Shown here piece by piece: positions 11,339 through 23,300 of a stretch of 64,000 nt of DNA (position 1 is the first letter of the stretch; each line of letters opens with the position of its first letter). A model generated the notes under the pieces. The model was not told the DNA's origin, did no database searches, and saw only the letters and a list, made by a program, of their open reading frames with translations. The DNA is from Ptychodera flava (Eukaryota > Hemichordata > Enteropneusta > Ptychoderidae): the NCBI RefSeq assembly GCF_041260155.1, contig NC_091933.1:21936599-22000598 (forward strand), read 5' to 3'. The position numbers and the translations under genes were made by a program.

Positions 11339-12214
11339 TTAAATACAGGTGCCGCCAAAAACGAGCGGCAACGAACACAGGCGGCGTATACTCAAGTGTC
11401 TTGGTACAATAGGGGATAATTTTATTCAAGAAACTTATACTACCAAAAACCTAAAAGTTACAACACACAGTGAGGGACCAAGTTCTCCCATTGTAATGCA
11501 AATGCGTAATGAATATGCAAAATAAACGGCTTGATTCAGGGAGAACGCTGGAACCCTTCTAACCTACACACTAAAACTATACAATAAATGACTAACTAAA
11601 AAACTATCCCCTGAAAACACTACTTATAAAACTATTAAATCACAGCAAACAAAGAAATACAAAAGTTAAGAAGGATTAAATCCTGCAAAGTTAAAAATTG
11701 CAAAGCCAGAACCACACTTTGAAAAACCAGCAAAAGGGTGGGTGGGTGAGGAAAACAGGCTGTTTGCACACTGGCCAGCAGCAGCACACTAAAATATTTT
11801 GTAAAAACTCCCACAAGAAACTTCTGTTCCCATTATGCAAAAATGCAGCGTGACCAAAGCATATCACATCTGTTGCATACCCATGATCTCTGACATTGAA
11901 ACCAGCTGCCCTGCATTTAAAATCAGTTAAACAAATTTAACTTTACCTTAAATACAGGTGCCGCCCAAAAAAACGAGCGGTCAACGAACACAGGCGGCGT
12001 ATACTCAAGTGTCTTGGTACAATAGGGGATAATTTTATTCAAGAAAACTTAAACTACAAAAACCTAAAAGTTACAACACACAGTGAGGGACCAAGTTCTC
12101 CCATTGTAATGCAAATGCGTAATGAATATGCAAAATAAACGGCTTGATTCAGGGAGAACGCTGGAACCCTTCTAACCTACACACTAAAACTATACAATAA
12201 ATGACTAACTAAAA
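11339..12214 (-). repeat. B1-A2-B2 cluster of split direct repeats
   Basis: B2 (11339-11602) and B1 (11948-12214) are near-identical direct copies beginning TTAAATACAGGTGCCGCC. Between them lies A2 (11752-11947), which is repeated as A1 at 16306-16506 (CAGGCTGTTTGCACACTGGC in both). Confidence 0.92.
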
Positions 12215-12447
12215 TCCCCCAAACCCCAAGACACTTGATCGTAAGAAGTAGGGATCAAACAGAGGGTAGACGAGTTGCAAAATGCTGAATTGAACTTAGC
12301 CGTAAGGGAAGGGAGGGGTGCAGATATTTTCTAAAGGAATCGCTTTTCCAATCTCCCAATAACTTAATTAATTCCGAAGGAATGCACATTGCAGGGCCCA
12401 TGATGCCCCGCCTCGACGAAAACTATGAGTGGAAATAAAACTTAAAA

Positions 12448-13044
12448 TTAGGAACCAAAGGTTGCAAAAAAAGACGCCAGTCGCTTGCTGAAAGCCCCCG
12501 CGAGAAGAGGGCGAGGTGAAGGAAAGGACGGGAGCACAAAGGCAGGACCGTCACAAGAAGAGGGACAGGAGACAAAAGCCGCAAAAGTAGCAGCCACGGG
12601 ACACAGGGGATGGCCTCTGAGATAGGGGAGCGGAAGTAGTAACTCCCGGTCCTGACACTGGATGGTCTTTGACCATCTGATAATAATCGCTAAACCCCAT
12701 GGAAACTTCAGGAAATCCCGACGTGTTAAATGACGAGAGGAATCAAAATCTTTGACAGATAAGGGAAGGACATTTGACCTCCGCAATAGGCAAAAAAATA
12801 GGACCAGACAAACCGCCCAGAAAACAATATCGACGGGCTTAGACAGGTCTAGTTGTGAATGTAAACCAAGCAGAAGCTCTGGGGTGATGGGAAGCTTGCG
12901 ATTAACTGCAGTGCCTTTAACTCTAGCGACACCTTTCAACAAGGAACTAAGAGAGAAATTATCTACTAGGGGGTTTGAAAATCCCCCCTCAAGATGAAGG
13001 AGGCGGATAATATTAAGATACTGACGTACTGATGAAGTCGACAA
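12448..13044 (-). pseudogene. Tyrosine recombinase region of the fossil
   Basis: It resembles the phage-integrase-like recombinases of Ngaro/PAT/DIRS elements. An N-terminal helix segment (SVRQYLNIIRLLHLEGGFSN) precedes KLPITPELLLGLHSQLDLS and the FCLLRRSNVLPLSVKDF segment containing the first catalytic arginine (LLRRSN). In this group the enzyme replaces a DDE integrase and inserts a circular DNA copy. It is part of the broken pol region. Confidence 0.8.
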
Positions 13045-13165
13045 TCGCCTAGCCAGATAAGCTGCATACCGACATACTACCCCGGGTTCAATGGGTACCG
13101 GGTTGTACCCGTACTGATTGCAGAATTGTAAATAGGCTTTACGGTGTACTTTGTATGTTGATTTG

Positions 13166-14858
13166 TCAATGTGGAAAAGGCATTACTCCTATAGAAAGCG
13201 ATTTCGAAGTCGAGTTCTCTCTCCAGTTCCTGAAGTTTGGGATCTGAGTGATAAGCAAGGAAAAGGCAGCATGAGACATATGAAACCAGAAAGAATTAAG
13301 AAAACTAGCATGTGTAGTTTGTGACGAAAGCATAGCATGTAAACGCTGAAATTGACCTGGTTGATGCAAGCGAGAAATAGCATCTGGAATGTGATTATCC
13401 TTTCCCGGGATATAGATAGCCTTGATGTGAAAGTTATGACAGACTGAAATCCAGAAAAGCTCACGCAAGGCAGACATAACTATTCTATTACGAGATGTCC
13501 CTTTGTTTATGTTTGCCATGGCAACCTGACTATCTGTATAAATGTGAACAGTTGAATTTTTCCACTTTGGACCCCAGCGCCTTGCCGCTAAAACAACTGA
13601 TAAAACCTCCTTATGGTTAATATGCAACGGGTGACTGCTGGCCAATCCCTTTCCCATAACGTGTATTGCCAGTCATTCTATGGAAAATTCCTGATGCTTG
13701 CGATGATGCATCTACATGTACATCCGTAATTGGACGGGGGTCGACAAATTTGTGAGTACCATTGAAATGTGCAAGATAATCTAGCCACCATTTTATATCA
13801 AGCATAAAATCAGAAGAAAGCAGCAATTTAGAGTACCTCGACGCAGCAAATTGAGGTTATCTAATATTCTACGGAGGAAACTTCTACCCCTCTGATAACG
13901 CGGCAGGCCCATGATAGCTTCCCTGCAAGGGACTCAAGCTGGCGGCGAGTAGCACGTTTTTTGCCAACAAAAGTAAGCAGTAGCTGGCGCAACTCATTAA
14001 GTTAGGCAGCGGCAATTGAAGAGTTAGCTCCACAGTATTGATTTCGATCCCCAAAAAGGTCAATTTTTGGGTGGGACCCACCACCTTATTCCAAGCAATG
14101 CTGAAGCCAAGATTGCGAAGCAGCTGAAGAAGAGTGTTTAGGGCGGCAAGACAAGACTGATAATCATCTGCAACGATTAGAAAATCGTCCAAATACACAA
14201 CAATTGCATTGTAACCCTTGCGTGCCATAATACGGCGAACAGACTGTGTTAGTCGGTGAAAAATTCCCGGGGCTTTAGTTGCTCCAAAAGGCAGGCGAGT
14301 ATCGAAAAACCAAGTAGGCTGATTTTGGCCAGAAAAGGTCCATTCAAGCCCTGTCGCTTGATAATTAGAGGGGTGTATTTTGACTGACCTATACGCTGAT
14401 TTAAGGTCAACCTTGGCGAGGTAACTACCCTTGGAAATGAGCTTTGTTGCATCGTCAATAGTCTGATATGTAAAATGCTCATGAGTGGCATAATCATTAA
14501 CGGCACTTCCCTCAGGTTGGCTACAGTCATGAATTAAACGAACTTCACTAGAATCAGGCTTTGGGATAGCGCCAAGGGCACTAACAATAGTTGGCTTATT
14601 CTCTGTGATAACATAATGACCTTCAGCAATTTCAGCTAAAATCTGTTTTTCAACTTTGGCTCTAGAGTGGACAGTGGCCGACTTATAATTTTTCATATGA
14701 GCTGGGCGATAATTAGTACCCTTGTTAGTTATATTAAAACCCTCTTTGATGCCTGCCAAGAGGAAATCTTTATCACAATCATTTTGAAGTTCAGTGGCCC
14801 AGATATGATAATTTAAACCCGACGAGTAAGGATTGAAAAAGGGGGTATATTTAAACAT
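13166..14858 (-). pseudogene. Reverse transcriptase and RNase H region of the fossil
   Basis: The reverse transcriptase part shows KVDLKSAYRSVKIHPSNYQA, LPFGATKAPGIFHRLTQ and the catalytic motif VVYLDDFLIVADD, typical of DIRS-order enzymes. RNase H follows with HINHKEVLSVVLAARRWGPK, VHIYTDSQVAMANINKGTS and a late IYIPGKDNHIPDAISR. The region is broken and counts as a fossil. Confidence 0.85.
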
Positions 14859-14870
14859 GGTTCTGGCTGC

Positions 14871-16082
14871 CTAAGTTTTTGAATGCTCAAACTTTGGGTG
14901 AGGCTTACGACAATTGTTTTCCATGCAGACGTGCGCATAAGTACATCTTGTTCCCCATTTACAGTCGCCCTTGTTAAACCCGATACAAATGGGCCGGCCA
15001 GAGTTGTTGTCAATCGGCGCTGGTGGCCTATTTGATGGTTTTGTATGAAATTGACTAGTAGACTTAAATGGTTGCTGACCATGTGATTTTTCACGGAGAG
15101 CAATAGTAGTAAGATGAGGAATGTCACTGCCCCACGCAAAATTATGAATGGCCTGAAGTTGCCTGTATTGCTGGTCATACAAGACTACTGACACCCATGT
15201 ATACCTGTCTGAAAGTTGAGAAATTTTATCCGTATAAGACAAGTAATTAAGCAGACAATTTCCATTCAGAGAACCCTGACGTATTAACTCGTACATGATA
15301 CGTGCATTAGCACCAATCCACTGTGTGGGAGTTACATTTTCAATGCGAGGTTTTCTTGATGCCGATTCTAAAATTAACTCCCCGTTCTCACTGGTACTAA
15401 TAATCTGCTTTTCTCTAACATAAGAATTAATAGTTTTCGGTAAAAAATCTACAATGTCCAAGTATTTCTCACCTTTACTATTATTACGAGTTTGTATATA
15501 TACTAATGGTTCTAGGTCTGCCCTTGGTTGAACTCGAGACGAAAGGTTCGAAGAATTTTGATTGGGAAGTCCGTTGACTTGTTTATTCAATAACTGGTGA
15601 AGTGGCGTTGGTTCAGTTTTCCCTGGAACACTTGGGTCCATCGATGCCATGAGTTGTTGGACGAAGTCTATATCTGGTAGCGATGCCGTAGGCTTTGGGT
15701 TGGTATGAGGCGCTGAGACGAAGTTTATGTTATTATCACCGGTGAGAGTGTTTTGCTTTGTTGTAGTCGAAATTCCGCATGTGTCGAGCTGAAGATTTGC
15801 TATTGCTGCCTGTAGAAGACGGCGTTGGGCCAGAGGTTCAACCTTCATTTGAGCAATGTCGCTTTCTTGTATAAGTTTTACTGCTGGTAAGCACGTAAAA
15901 CCAGAATTCGCCAGTAGAGTCAAAGTAGAGGATGATACATAATTCTTCGTTGCCCATTGTTGCAGCTCTGCGTCAACCATACACGTAAGACTATCATCAT
16001 TTGGTCCGCTATTTGAAATTGGCGCAGCCGGAGTTGTAAGAAATAACGCTGAAGGAGTCCCTGAACTTTTTGGCGTGTTCAT
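14871..16082 (-). CDS. Gag-like protein of the Ngaro/PAT-like fossil
   Basis: The frame looks whole, about 404 residues from the likely start (MNTPKSSGTPS). Around residues 40-100 a stretch with WATKNYVSSSTLTLLANSGF and DIAQMKVEPLAQRRLLQAAI has the spacing of a SAM (sterile alpha motif) fold. The C-terminus carries a CCCH-type zinc knuckle (CIGFNKGDCKWGTRCTYAHV, ligand spacing C-x7-C-x5-C-x3-H). Both are known features of gag proteins in this order. It presumably packages the element RNA. The frame is open further upstream into the terminal repeat. Confidence 0.75.
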   Translation of the reverse strand: MNTPKSSGTPSALFLTTPAAPISNSGPNDDSLTCMVDAELQQWATKNYVSSSTLTLLANSGFTCLPAVKLIQESDIAQMKVEPLAQRRLLQAAIANLQLDTCGISTTTKQNTLTGDNNINFVSAPHTNPKPTASLPDIDFVQQLMASMDPSVPGKTEPTPLHQLLNKQVNGLPNQNSSNLSSRVQPRADLEPLVYIQTRNNSKGEKYLDIVDFLPKTINSYVREKQIISTSENGELILESASRKPRIENVTPTQWIGANARIMYELIRQGSLNGNCLLNYLSYTDKISQLSDRYTWVSVVLYDQQYRQLQAIHNFAWGSDIPHLTTIALREKSHGQQPFKSTSQFHTKPSNRPPAPIDNNSGRPICIGFNKGDCKWGTRCTYAHVCMENNCRKPHPKFEHSKT

Positions 16083-16962
16083 GGCTTTCCACGAAGAAAA
16101 GGTGCTGGTTAAACAGGGGAGAAAAAAAGAGTCAAAACTGCCAATGTCCGAGGTATGACTCACCCTTAACAACAGGTTTTCGTGCACTCTGTACTGTTGG
16201 CTAAACAGGAACCGTACGTAGTAATACACACTATTCGGCTGGTTAGTGGTCAGAGGCCGCTGATAGCGGAGCTCTCCTCGGGCATACAGGCGCTTTCTCC
16301 TGGAGCAAAAAACAGGCTGTTTGCACACTGGCCAGCAGCAGCACACTAAAATATTTTGTAAAAACTCCCCACAAGAAACTTCTGTTCCCATTATGCAAAA
16401 ATGCAGCGTGACCAAAAGGCATATCACATCTGTTGCATACCTATGATCTCTGACATTGAAACCAGCTGCCCTGCATTTAAAATCAGTTAAAAAAATTTAA
16501 CTTTACCATTATTAGTTTATTAATAGCATACTATAATGACAGAAATAATACCTTTCTTCATTAACGATGTTTATATTCATAAATTTATTCATTACATAAA
16601 GAACTTTCACTTTTGTTGTGATAAATTACGCGTTCTCATTTGTGACCCAATGTGATAGGACCAATATTGTATTTCTCCAATTCTTCTCCACTGAACTCAA
16701 TCTAGTAGGCTACTAGTTTCTCCCGGAAGTAAGTGTTTTGGGGCTAGTATGGTGAGTGCGGGTTGTTCTGAAAATCCGTTCAAAAACATTTCTGGTGTCA
16801 CGCACCGACGCTCTTAGGCCTAATATTCCTGAGTCAGTTTTGTTGTGGAAAATTGTTATATGATAGCATACATGATCATATAGGGCCTACCCTGGATCTC
16901 GTTCCGGGGTGTATATCCAAAATCGCATCCAACACTAAGGGTGGGCCGGGTGGCATCTACGA

Positions 16963-16970
16963 TATAAATA
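16963..16970 (+). promoter_or_regulatory. Possible TATA box of the IL-17R-like gene
   Basis: TATAAATA lies 272-294 bp upstream of the candidate start codons. It is supported only by motif and position. The stretch 16507-16960 otherwise shows nothing recognisable. Confidence 0.25.
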
Positions 16971-17241
16971 TAATCATGCGAAACCAGTGAGCATACGGTG
17001 TGCTGAGAATCAGTTTCGCCGCTTCAGCGACGCTCGGTACGAATACTTCAGTTGACAGGATAATTCCACGAAACCGGCGCCCTTCTGCCTGTTTACCAAG
17101 TAGGACTAATCGACAGAAGTACAGTGTACGCAGCGCCGATAACACCAATTACGCGCAATGGCCCATGGGATGTCCACTCCGCTGTCCAACAGACCTGTAC
17201 GCATGATGCATGTAAATAGCTGCTGCCGAAGAACGGGACTC

Positions 17242-17352
17242 ATGGCGGTTGTCAACATGCAGCACCTTCGCTTCGTGTACGCGCTCTTCGCCATTATTTT
17301 GACGGGATCAGGTGCCAATGGAGATGGATGCCAGTTGAACTGCACAGTGCCG
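17242..17352 (+). CDS. Exon 1: signal peptide
   Basis: ATG at 17242 ([18 protein letters not shown]) or 17257 ([17 protein letters not shown]) gives a short N-terminus and a hydrophobic core ending near GSGANG, a typical secretory signal, then CQLNCTVP. An in-frame ATG at 17158 would bury the hydrophobic core about 40 residues in, so I prefer the later starts. The exon ends in phase 0 at GTAGGT, matching the acceptor at 19578. Confidence 0.65.
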
Positions 17353-20300
17353 GTAGGTCTTCCATTCAACTTCAATGTTTCCGTAATTTCCCGACACTTG
17401 TCACGTCGATCTGTACTGGGAAATTACCCGGGCCTATTTTTAACATTTTTACTTCCTTGTAGGCCTGTACACTACGATCAATATTTAAAGTATAGTGTTA
17501 GTGGTAGTACCTGTTTGACATTATTGAAATGTAGACTCGTTTTAACGTGTGCTTGTCCATAAACTCGCTTAGAATTAAGTTGGGTATAATTTATAAGTAA
17601 AACCCTCATCGGAAAGCGTTAAAAGTGTTCAAACTCGACTCGACTGCTTTGCCGTAAAAATGGTACTGTACATAGGCATTGCACGCTTGTATGATTGCTG
17701 CTAAGACCTCGAACTTAGTTCAGGACGGGAATGTTTCTCTGCCTGTCCCAGCAATAGTGATTAAATCATGCTCCCGATGCACTGTTATTCACCCTATACA
17801 CTTGGACGACAAACAACTAAAGTCGAAAGACAAAATTTTGGATATCAGGAAATCGACCTGTGGATTTACGAAGTGGTCAGCTCCATTCGCTTAATACAGT
17901 GCTGACCTACAAGTGTTGATGCGTAAAAACGGTACATGTATTTATTTCTTGTAGAAAATCACCTCCATGACTCAACCAACCTGTATTAACTTTAGAAGGG
18001 CTAGTAATGCTAACTTTTGGTAATTTTCCCACCATTTTTGTGTTGAGTGCCAACCATAATTCCTTGTTCTACTGCCCAAGGCATGTTGATATACACAGTA
18101 TTCAGCTTGTCAAACTCAGCCCATGCATGTATAGAAACTGCATTGTAATTGTTGAAAAGAAAAGTGAATTCTGGTCCAGACTAGAATTAAAATGTAAACA
18201 ATAACAATGCATTTCCCACATATAGACACAAAGTCGACAAGCTAAATAGTGGGTGTTTCAATATTCTGTTGGGAGTAGAATAAGTTGTAGTTGACAAACA
18301 AAAATAATGAAAAATTCATCAAAAGTTAGCATTTATACAGGCCTTTCAAGCTGACAAGTGACATACTTCAAGGAAACACTGAACTTGACGAGGTGACAGT
18401 TGACACCATCTTGCTGCTGTTCGTTGTGTTCCATCAGTTTTCAATATATGTCCCACCACTTTTAAAATGTTCTACTTTTGTATGGCATTGAGGTAGGAGC
18501 GAGATGCACAGTTTGTTTCCATTAAAATTTTAAAATGGCCCCATGCCCATGCACAATTCAACATGAGAAACGGTGGACTGTCACGTGTTAGAGAAAGAAC
18601 ATCAGAAAATGTGTTGGCTTTCGGGGTCCGTGCAAAACTCGCTTTAATAGCCACAGTAGGTATGGTGTGGGAATCATGTTTTGTAGTCTGAGCATGTCTG
18701 AAACAAATGTTTGCAACAATAGCACTATACAGACACTATGAGAGTTGCTGGTAAGCATGTTTACAAGTTTTGCTCAAACTTTCTTCAACAAAACTTTTAA
18801 AGAATTCCCTTTCAAAATCATGAATAAAACAGTGAAATTTGGGCTGACCACAACTTACCTAAAATTTACCAATATTTGAAATATTCCCACTATCCTCAAT
18901 ACAAGTTCACTATGGTTTGAATCACAACATATAATGGTGAAAACCTATTTTCTCAACATACGTCAGAATGAGTTTGAACAAGCAGCAAACTGTGAAGTAT
19001 TTTCACAAATTTGAGAGTCAAAATATCTACCCCAAATGTCAATTATACCTTACATGTAATGAGGAGAGACTTGAAAATTGCCCAGTTCCATATCTGTAAA
19101 GAGTATACATTGCAAGATAAAGTCAGTTTCTGTTATTGTAGACTGATGTACGTTGAACTGTAAAAAGACGCGTGGTAAATATTAGCCTCTGTCACAGGCA
19201 ATTCATGACACTTATAATATCTTTTTCCCACCACCACAATGTATTGGCATCTCCTTAGATAGCAGATACTACACACTCTGTTTTATAAAAATTTACATCC
19301 TTCTTTCATGTTTAATGGAACGAAACTAGTTTTGCTGAGGGAACGTAAGAACTCTTGCCTGAAATACTGGTCCACCAGGTCTACATTTTGCGCCATCTTT
19401 GTGGCATGCTTCCGGTTCACATCCTTTGTGTGACATACCCCTGTGACTGCATTGTATGATTATGAGAAACCGCCATTTATATCTTGAGTGATATATTTCT
19501 TTCAGTGGTATATGCATAGTGTGTGTATATTTGTACTTCATATTTTACTGTTCACTCATGCAGCTGTCAACTTTCAGTACATTGACAAAATTTACCTTGG
19601 TAGTATACTGATCAAAAACACCACAACTAAAATACCACCTCCACAAAGTACAGCAGTTTTGACCTTTGAGACGGACTGGTTAGTTAATGTAAGTTATTTT
19701 TGGAAAACTTCAATTACATGACACGGTAATGGTCCCAGCACTGACCTGAGGGATAGTAAATGTCAGGCTTATAAAATCAAATTACCAAATCTTGATTTGA
19801 GTGTACTTGTGTTGAGCAATTTTTACCATGTTTTGAGGAAAAGCAACGGTTGTCAACGTCGTAAGTACAGTCAAGTATCGGGAACATTGACCCTTTGAGT
19901 GTCAAAGTCTATTTTTGTCGCGTTTAGAATATACACTAGCTCCAGTCAATTTTTTTCAAATTTTTGTCAAAATTTTGATAACAAACTGTAGCCGATTAAA
20001 TATAGTGTCCATTTGGTCCAAAATTATCAAAACATTTCAGAAAATTCTTAAAAATTGGCAAAATGTGGCAGTAAAATTTTGGTTGGAAAAATTACAGCAC
20101 TCAAAGGGCTAACACATTCAGATTGCCATAAAATGTTGTTGCTTAGCTGCCATGAAACTTGTCTTAAGCCTATTTAGCCAGAATAAGCATGATAATCTAT
20201 GTCATGGAATTTCGTATGTTTGAAGCAACCATTTTTTTTGGGGGGGAGGGTGTTGCATTTACAATTTGTCATACTCTGGTATGTAAAATTACTATGGTCT

Positions 20301-23300
20301 GAGACAAACATTCCTACACATATTGAGAAATTACATTGTTACCGATTTCCAACAGAGTATTATATTGTATCAAAAACCATGTACATGTATCAACGTATGT
20401 TACAGTAAAGCAAGTAAAACACACTTCCATGTAATGTCAGACATTATTAGGCATTAAAATGAATTTCACTTAAGTTATATTCAACAATTTATTTATAATT
20501 CAGATCAGAGTATATTTATTTTGTTACAATGAACAAACTCAGTTTCAGTGATGAAGTTTTCTAACATCAGATTTTTGCCTCCCTTAACTAAATTTCCTTT
20601 TTTCGCTTTTATAAGGTATGTAAGATTATTTAAAGTTTCAATTTGTGAGGTTTATTTCACAGCTTTCCTCAATGCCTACAAGAAATGAGACATTTATAAA
20701 CAAGACTTTGATTTGAAGACTTGTCTTGCACAGATGCTTACAAGTCATTTCACACAAGCACATTTTCCTAGCTTGAAAACAGCTTTCTCACAATTACTTA
20801 TTTGTTTTCCAATCTACAGCGTGATCCAGAGGGCAACATCAAATTTGAAAGTCTTACGAGAGGTAAGTTTTGATAAATACTGAACTGTTCCTTTACAAAT
20901 TCTTGATTCAGTGCCTTTCCTTTCATGTTCAATCATCAAAGACCACTGAACAGTTGACCTCTGACACTAAATTTGCATATGTATAAGGGTGTGGTATTCA
21001 CCCAGCATGTTGGTAGGTGATCACATGACCAATTCTAAGAATTTCTGTCGGTGTGAATAAAAATAATTCCTGAACGAGGAAGTAGATGCTGCCTCTGGCC
21101 CCCTCTACAACCCCTAAAAACAAAGGAGAATAGAAGTGCAGGTCCTATGAGAGTGTATTAATTTGACATAAAGCCTGAAACACAACCCGTATTAATTTGA
21201 ATATTTGCAGAAAAATGATCAATGTAGTCCAACGCATAGAGTCAGACTCTGTGATGACATGTGATGTTGAAAGTTACAGTTTTTATGAACCGGTGAAACT
21301 GAAAAAAATGGGAGTTTTGAATGATTGTTATGTGGCCATAAAAGAGTTTAATATTTGCAGCACAAAGCAATATAATACATTGTTTTGCAATTACCTGCTG
21401 ATCTGTTTTGCTGATAGCATGCATTAAAAGAGTTGTCAGTATCACTCATGCAGATGTGTTAAAAGGGAAAGTAACTTAACTGGTGATGATTTGAATTATT
21501 TTTCTTCTATAAAAACAAATACATTTTTCTTATAATTCTCTTTCCTGATATACATTGACAAACAAAGTACTAGGCTTTGCCGACACCATTATATTTTGTA
21601 CAGTATGCAGCGCTGTGATTCACAAATTCGAAATCCAGCCAAAACTTCAGCTTGTAAACAATAGCATTAAGAATTACACTCATCTAGGCTGTATGTGTTG
21701 ATGTCTCAGTTGAACCCACGACAACTGGACGTGACTAAGGGAGTAGAAGAAGAACCTCTGTTCTTAAAAACATATAACAAACAGATTGAAAAGCACACTA
21801 TGTTACAGCCTAAAGAAACTTAAATGTTGGTCATGAGGAAGTAATTTAGTGATATTACTTGAAGTAAATCACTCCATTTATGTTTCGATGATGCTTTTCA
21901 GTATAATTTACATTTCTAATATAGCTTGTACAAAGACTCATACAAGACTGCATGTCTTTTCTTTCTTTTTTCATGGATATACACTCATATGGTAATTAGG
22001 TATATTTTGAATGCCATAGCCAATCAGAGGAGTCATGGGATGATAATCTTCCATTAAAATAGTACAGCTATGCTCTGAAATGTTATTGTCTCTCATTGCC
22101 ATTTGATTTAACCACTGTTGTAAACTACCTAGAAATGTCTACATTTAAGATCATCCCTCAAGCGTAAGATAATTATTTTAAATAAGGTGTGTTATCCTTT
22201 TACGCAGCAAACAGTTTGCACCAGGTAAAGACTGCAACTTCAGAGTCTACTCCAGATTCCATAACGTGTCTCAAAGGTTTTTCATTTTTGATGTTAAGGC
22301 GGCATGCCAAAGAGAGGTTTACCCTCAAATAAATCTATATACACCTAGCAATGGTCTATATGGTAGTACACTGTACTTATCACTCTGTGCAATGATAGAA
22401 TATTCACTCTTTTTTTTATCCATCAGGATGTCTTCCATTTCCATTTGGAGACAATCCAATAATCCATCACTGGCAAGTTGCTCCTCCAAGACGTCTCCAA
22501 GTGGAGGAAAGAAACTACATGAATCCTTGTGGAGATGGGCTCCTTCTTGGCTTAGTGATAAAATGGCTACCACCTGAATGTAAGTGTGTTGAACTCTTAC
22601 ACCCACAGATATGTTACCTTCCCTGATATCCAATATAGATAGAGTGGCATAAGATAGTACACATCGTAAGTGAATGACTTAAAGTTTTGCTCAAACTTTC
22701 CTCACTCAAACTTTCAAGCATTCTTTCACCAAATCAGTGATAAAAATTAGGGGTCACCATCCAAAGTTTTGTCACAAGAGAAACAAATTCAGTAACTTTG
22801 ACTGGTATTTGAAAGTTAAATGGCCGGCATCCCTGTTTTAACTCTACTGAGGAACCAAATTTTTGATTTTTGAAAAACTAAAAATGGAAATTTTTGTTAC
22901 TCCACGATCTTTAAAATAGTCCCCACAAGTGGTAAATCAGAAACAAATTGTAAAAATTTGAGAATTCAAATATCTATCCATGAGGTGCATTGTCTTAAGA
23001 GTGATAATTTGTGCCCTCCAGGTTCAAAGAAAGTTTTACTGATAATATTTGTGGTATAGAGCTGACACAGAAGAAGTTTCCAGAAATTCTTGACCCATTC
23101 AAAGAGTTCAAAAAATTTGTGTGTGAGAGGGACTGGGTGTCAGAAAATGAAAGATTTTCATATGCGACACATGAAAAATACAGTACTCACTAGATACATT
23201 AGGGGTCCAGTGTCATCTGTAAGTCTGTGTGTGTCAGTCTGTCTGTCCGTCTGTCTGTAGACCAAATTATGGATCCCATAACTCAAAAAGTATTGTACCA

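Larger units (their letters stand above)
11339..16506 (-). mobile_element. Ngaro/PAT-like (DIRS order) tyrosine-recombinase retroelement fossil
   Basis: Reading on the minus strand, the order is terminal repeat A1 (16306-16506), gag-like gene, reverse transcriptase, RNase H, tyrosine recombinase, then B1 (11948-12214), A2 (11752-11947) and B2 (11339-11602). A1 matches A2 and B1 matches B2, the split direct repeat layout known for Ngaro and PAT elements. Classical DIRS1 instead has inverted ends. A spacer of about 150 bp lies between A2 and B2. The repeat pairs differ at only a handful of positions over about 200 and 265 bp, so the insertion is young. The element keeps all its parts, but the pol region is broken, with an estimated two to four breaks. 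As expected for this group, no target duplication is seen. Confidence 0.9.

Noticed and set aside
12752-12997. Plus-strand frame of 81 codons
   Set aside because: Shadow of the recombinase region of the retroelement fossil on the other strand.
23220-23260. GTCTGT run as a separate satellite
   Set aside because: Too short and irregular; it belongs to the kind of low-complexity stretch that follows hairpin-headed repeats here.
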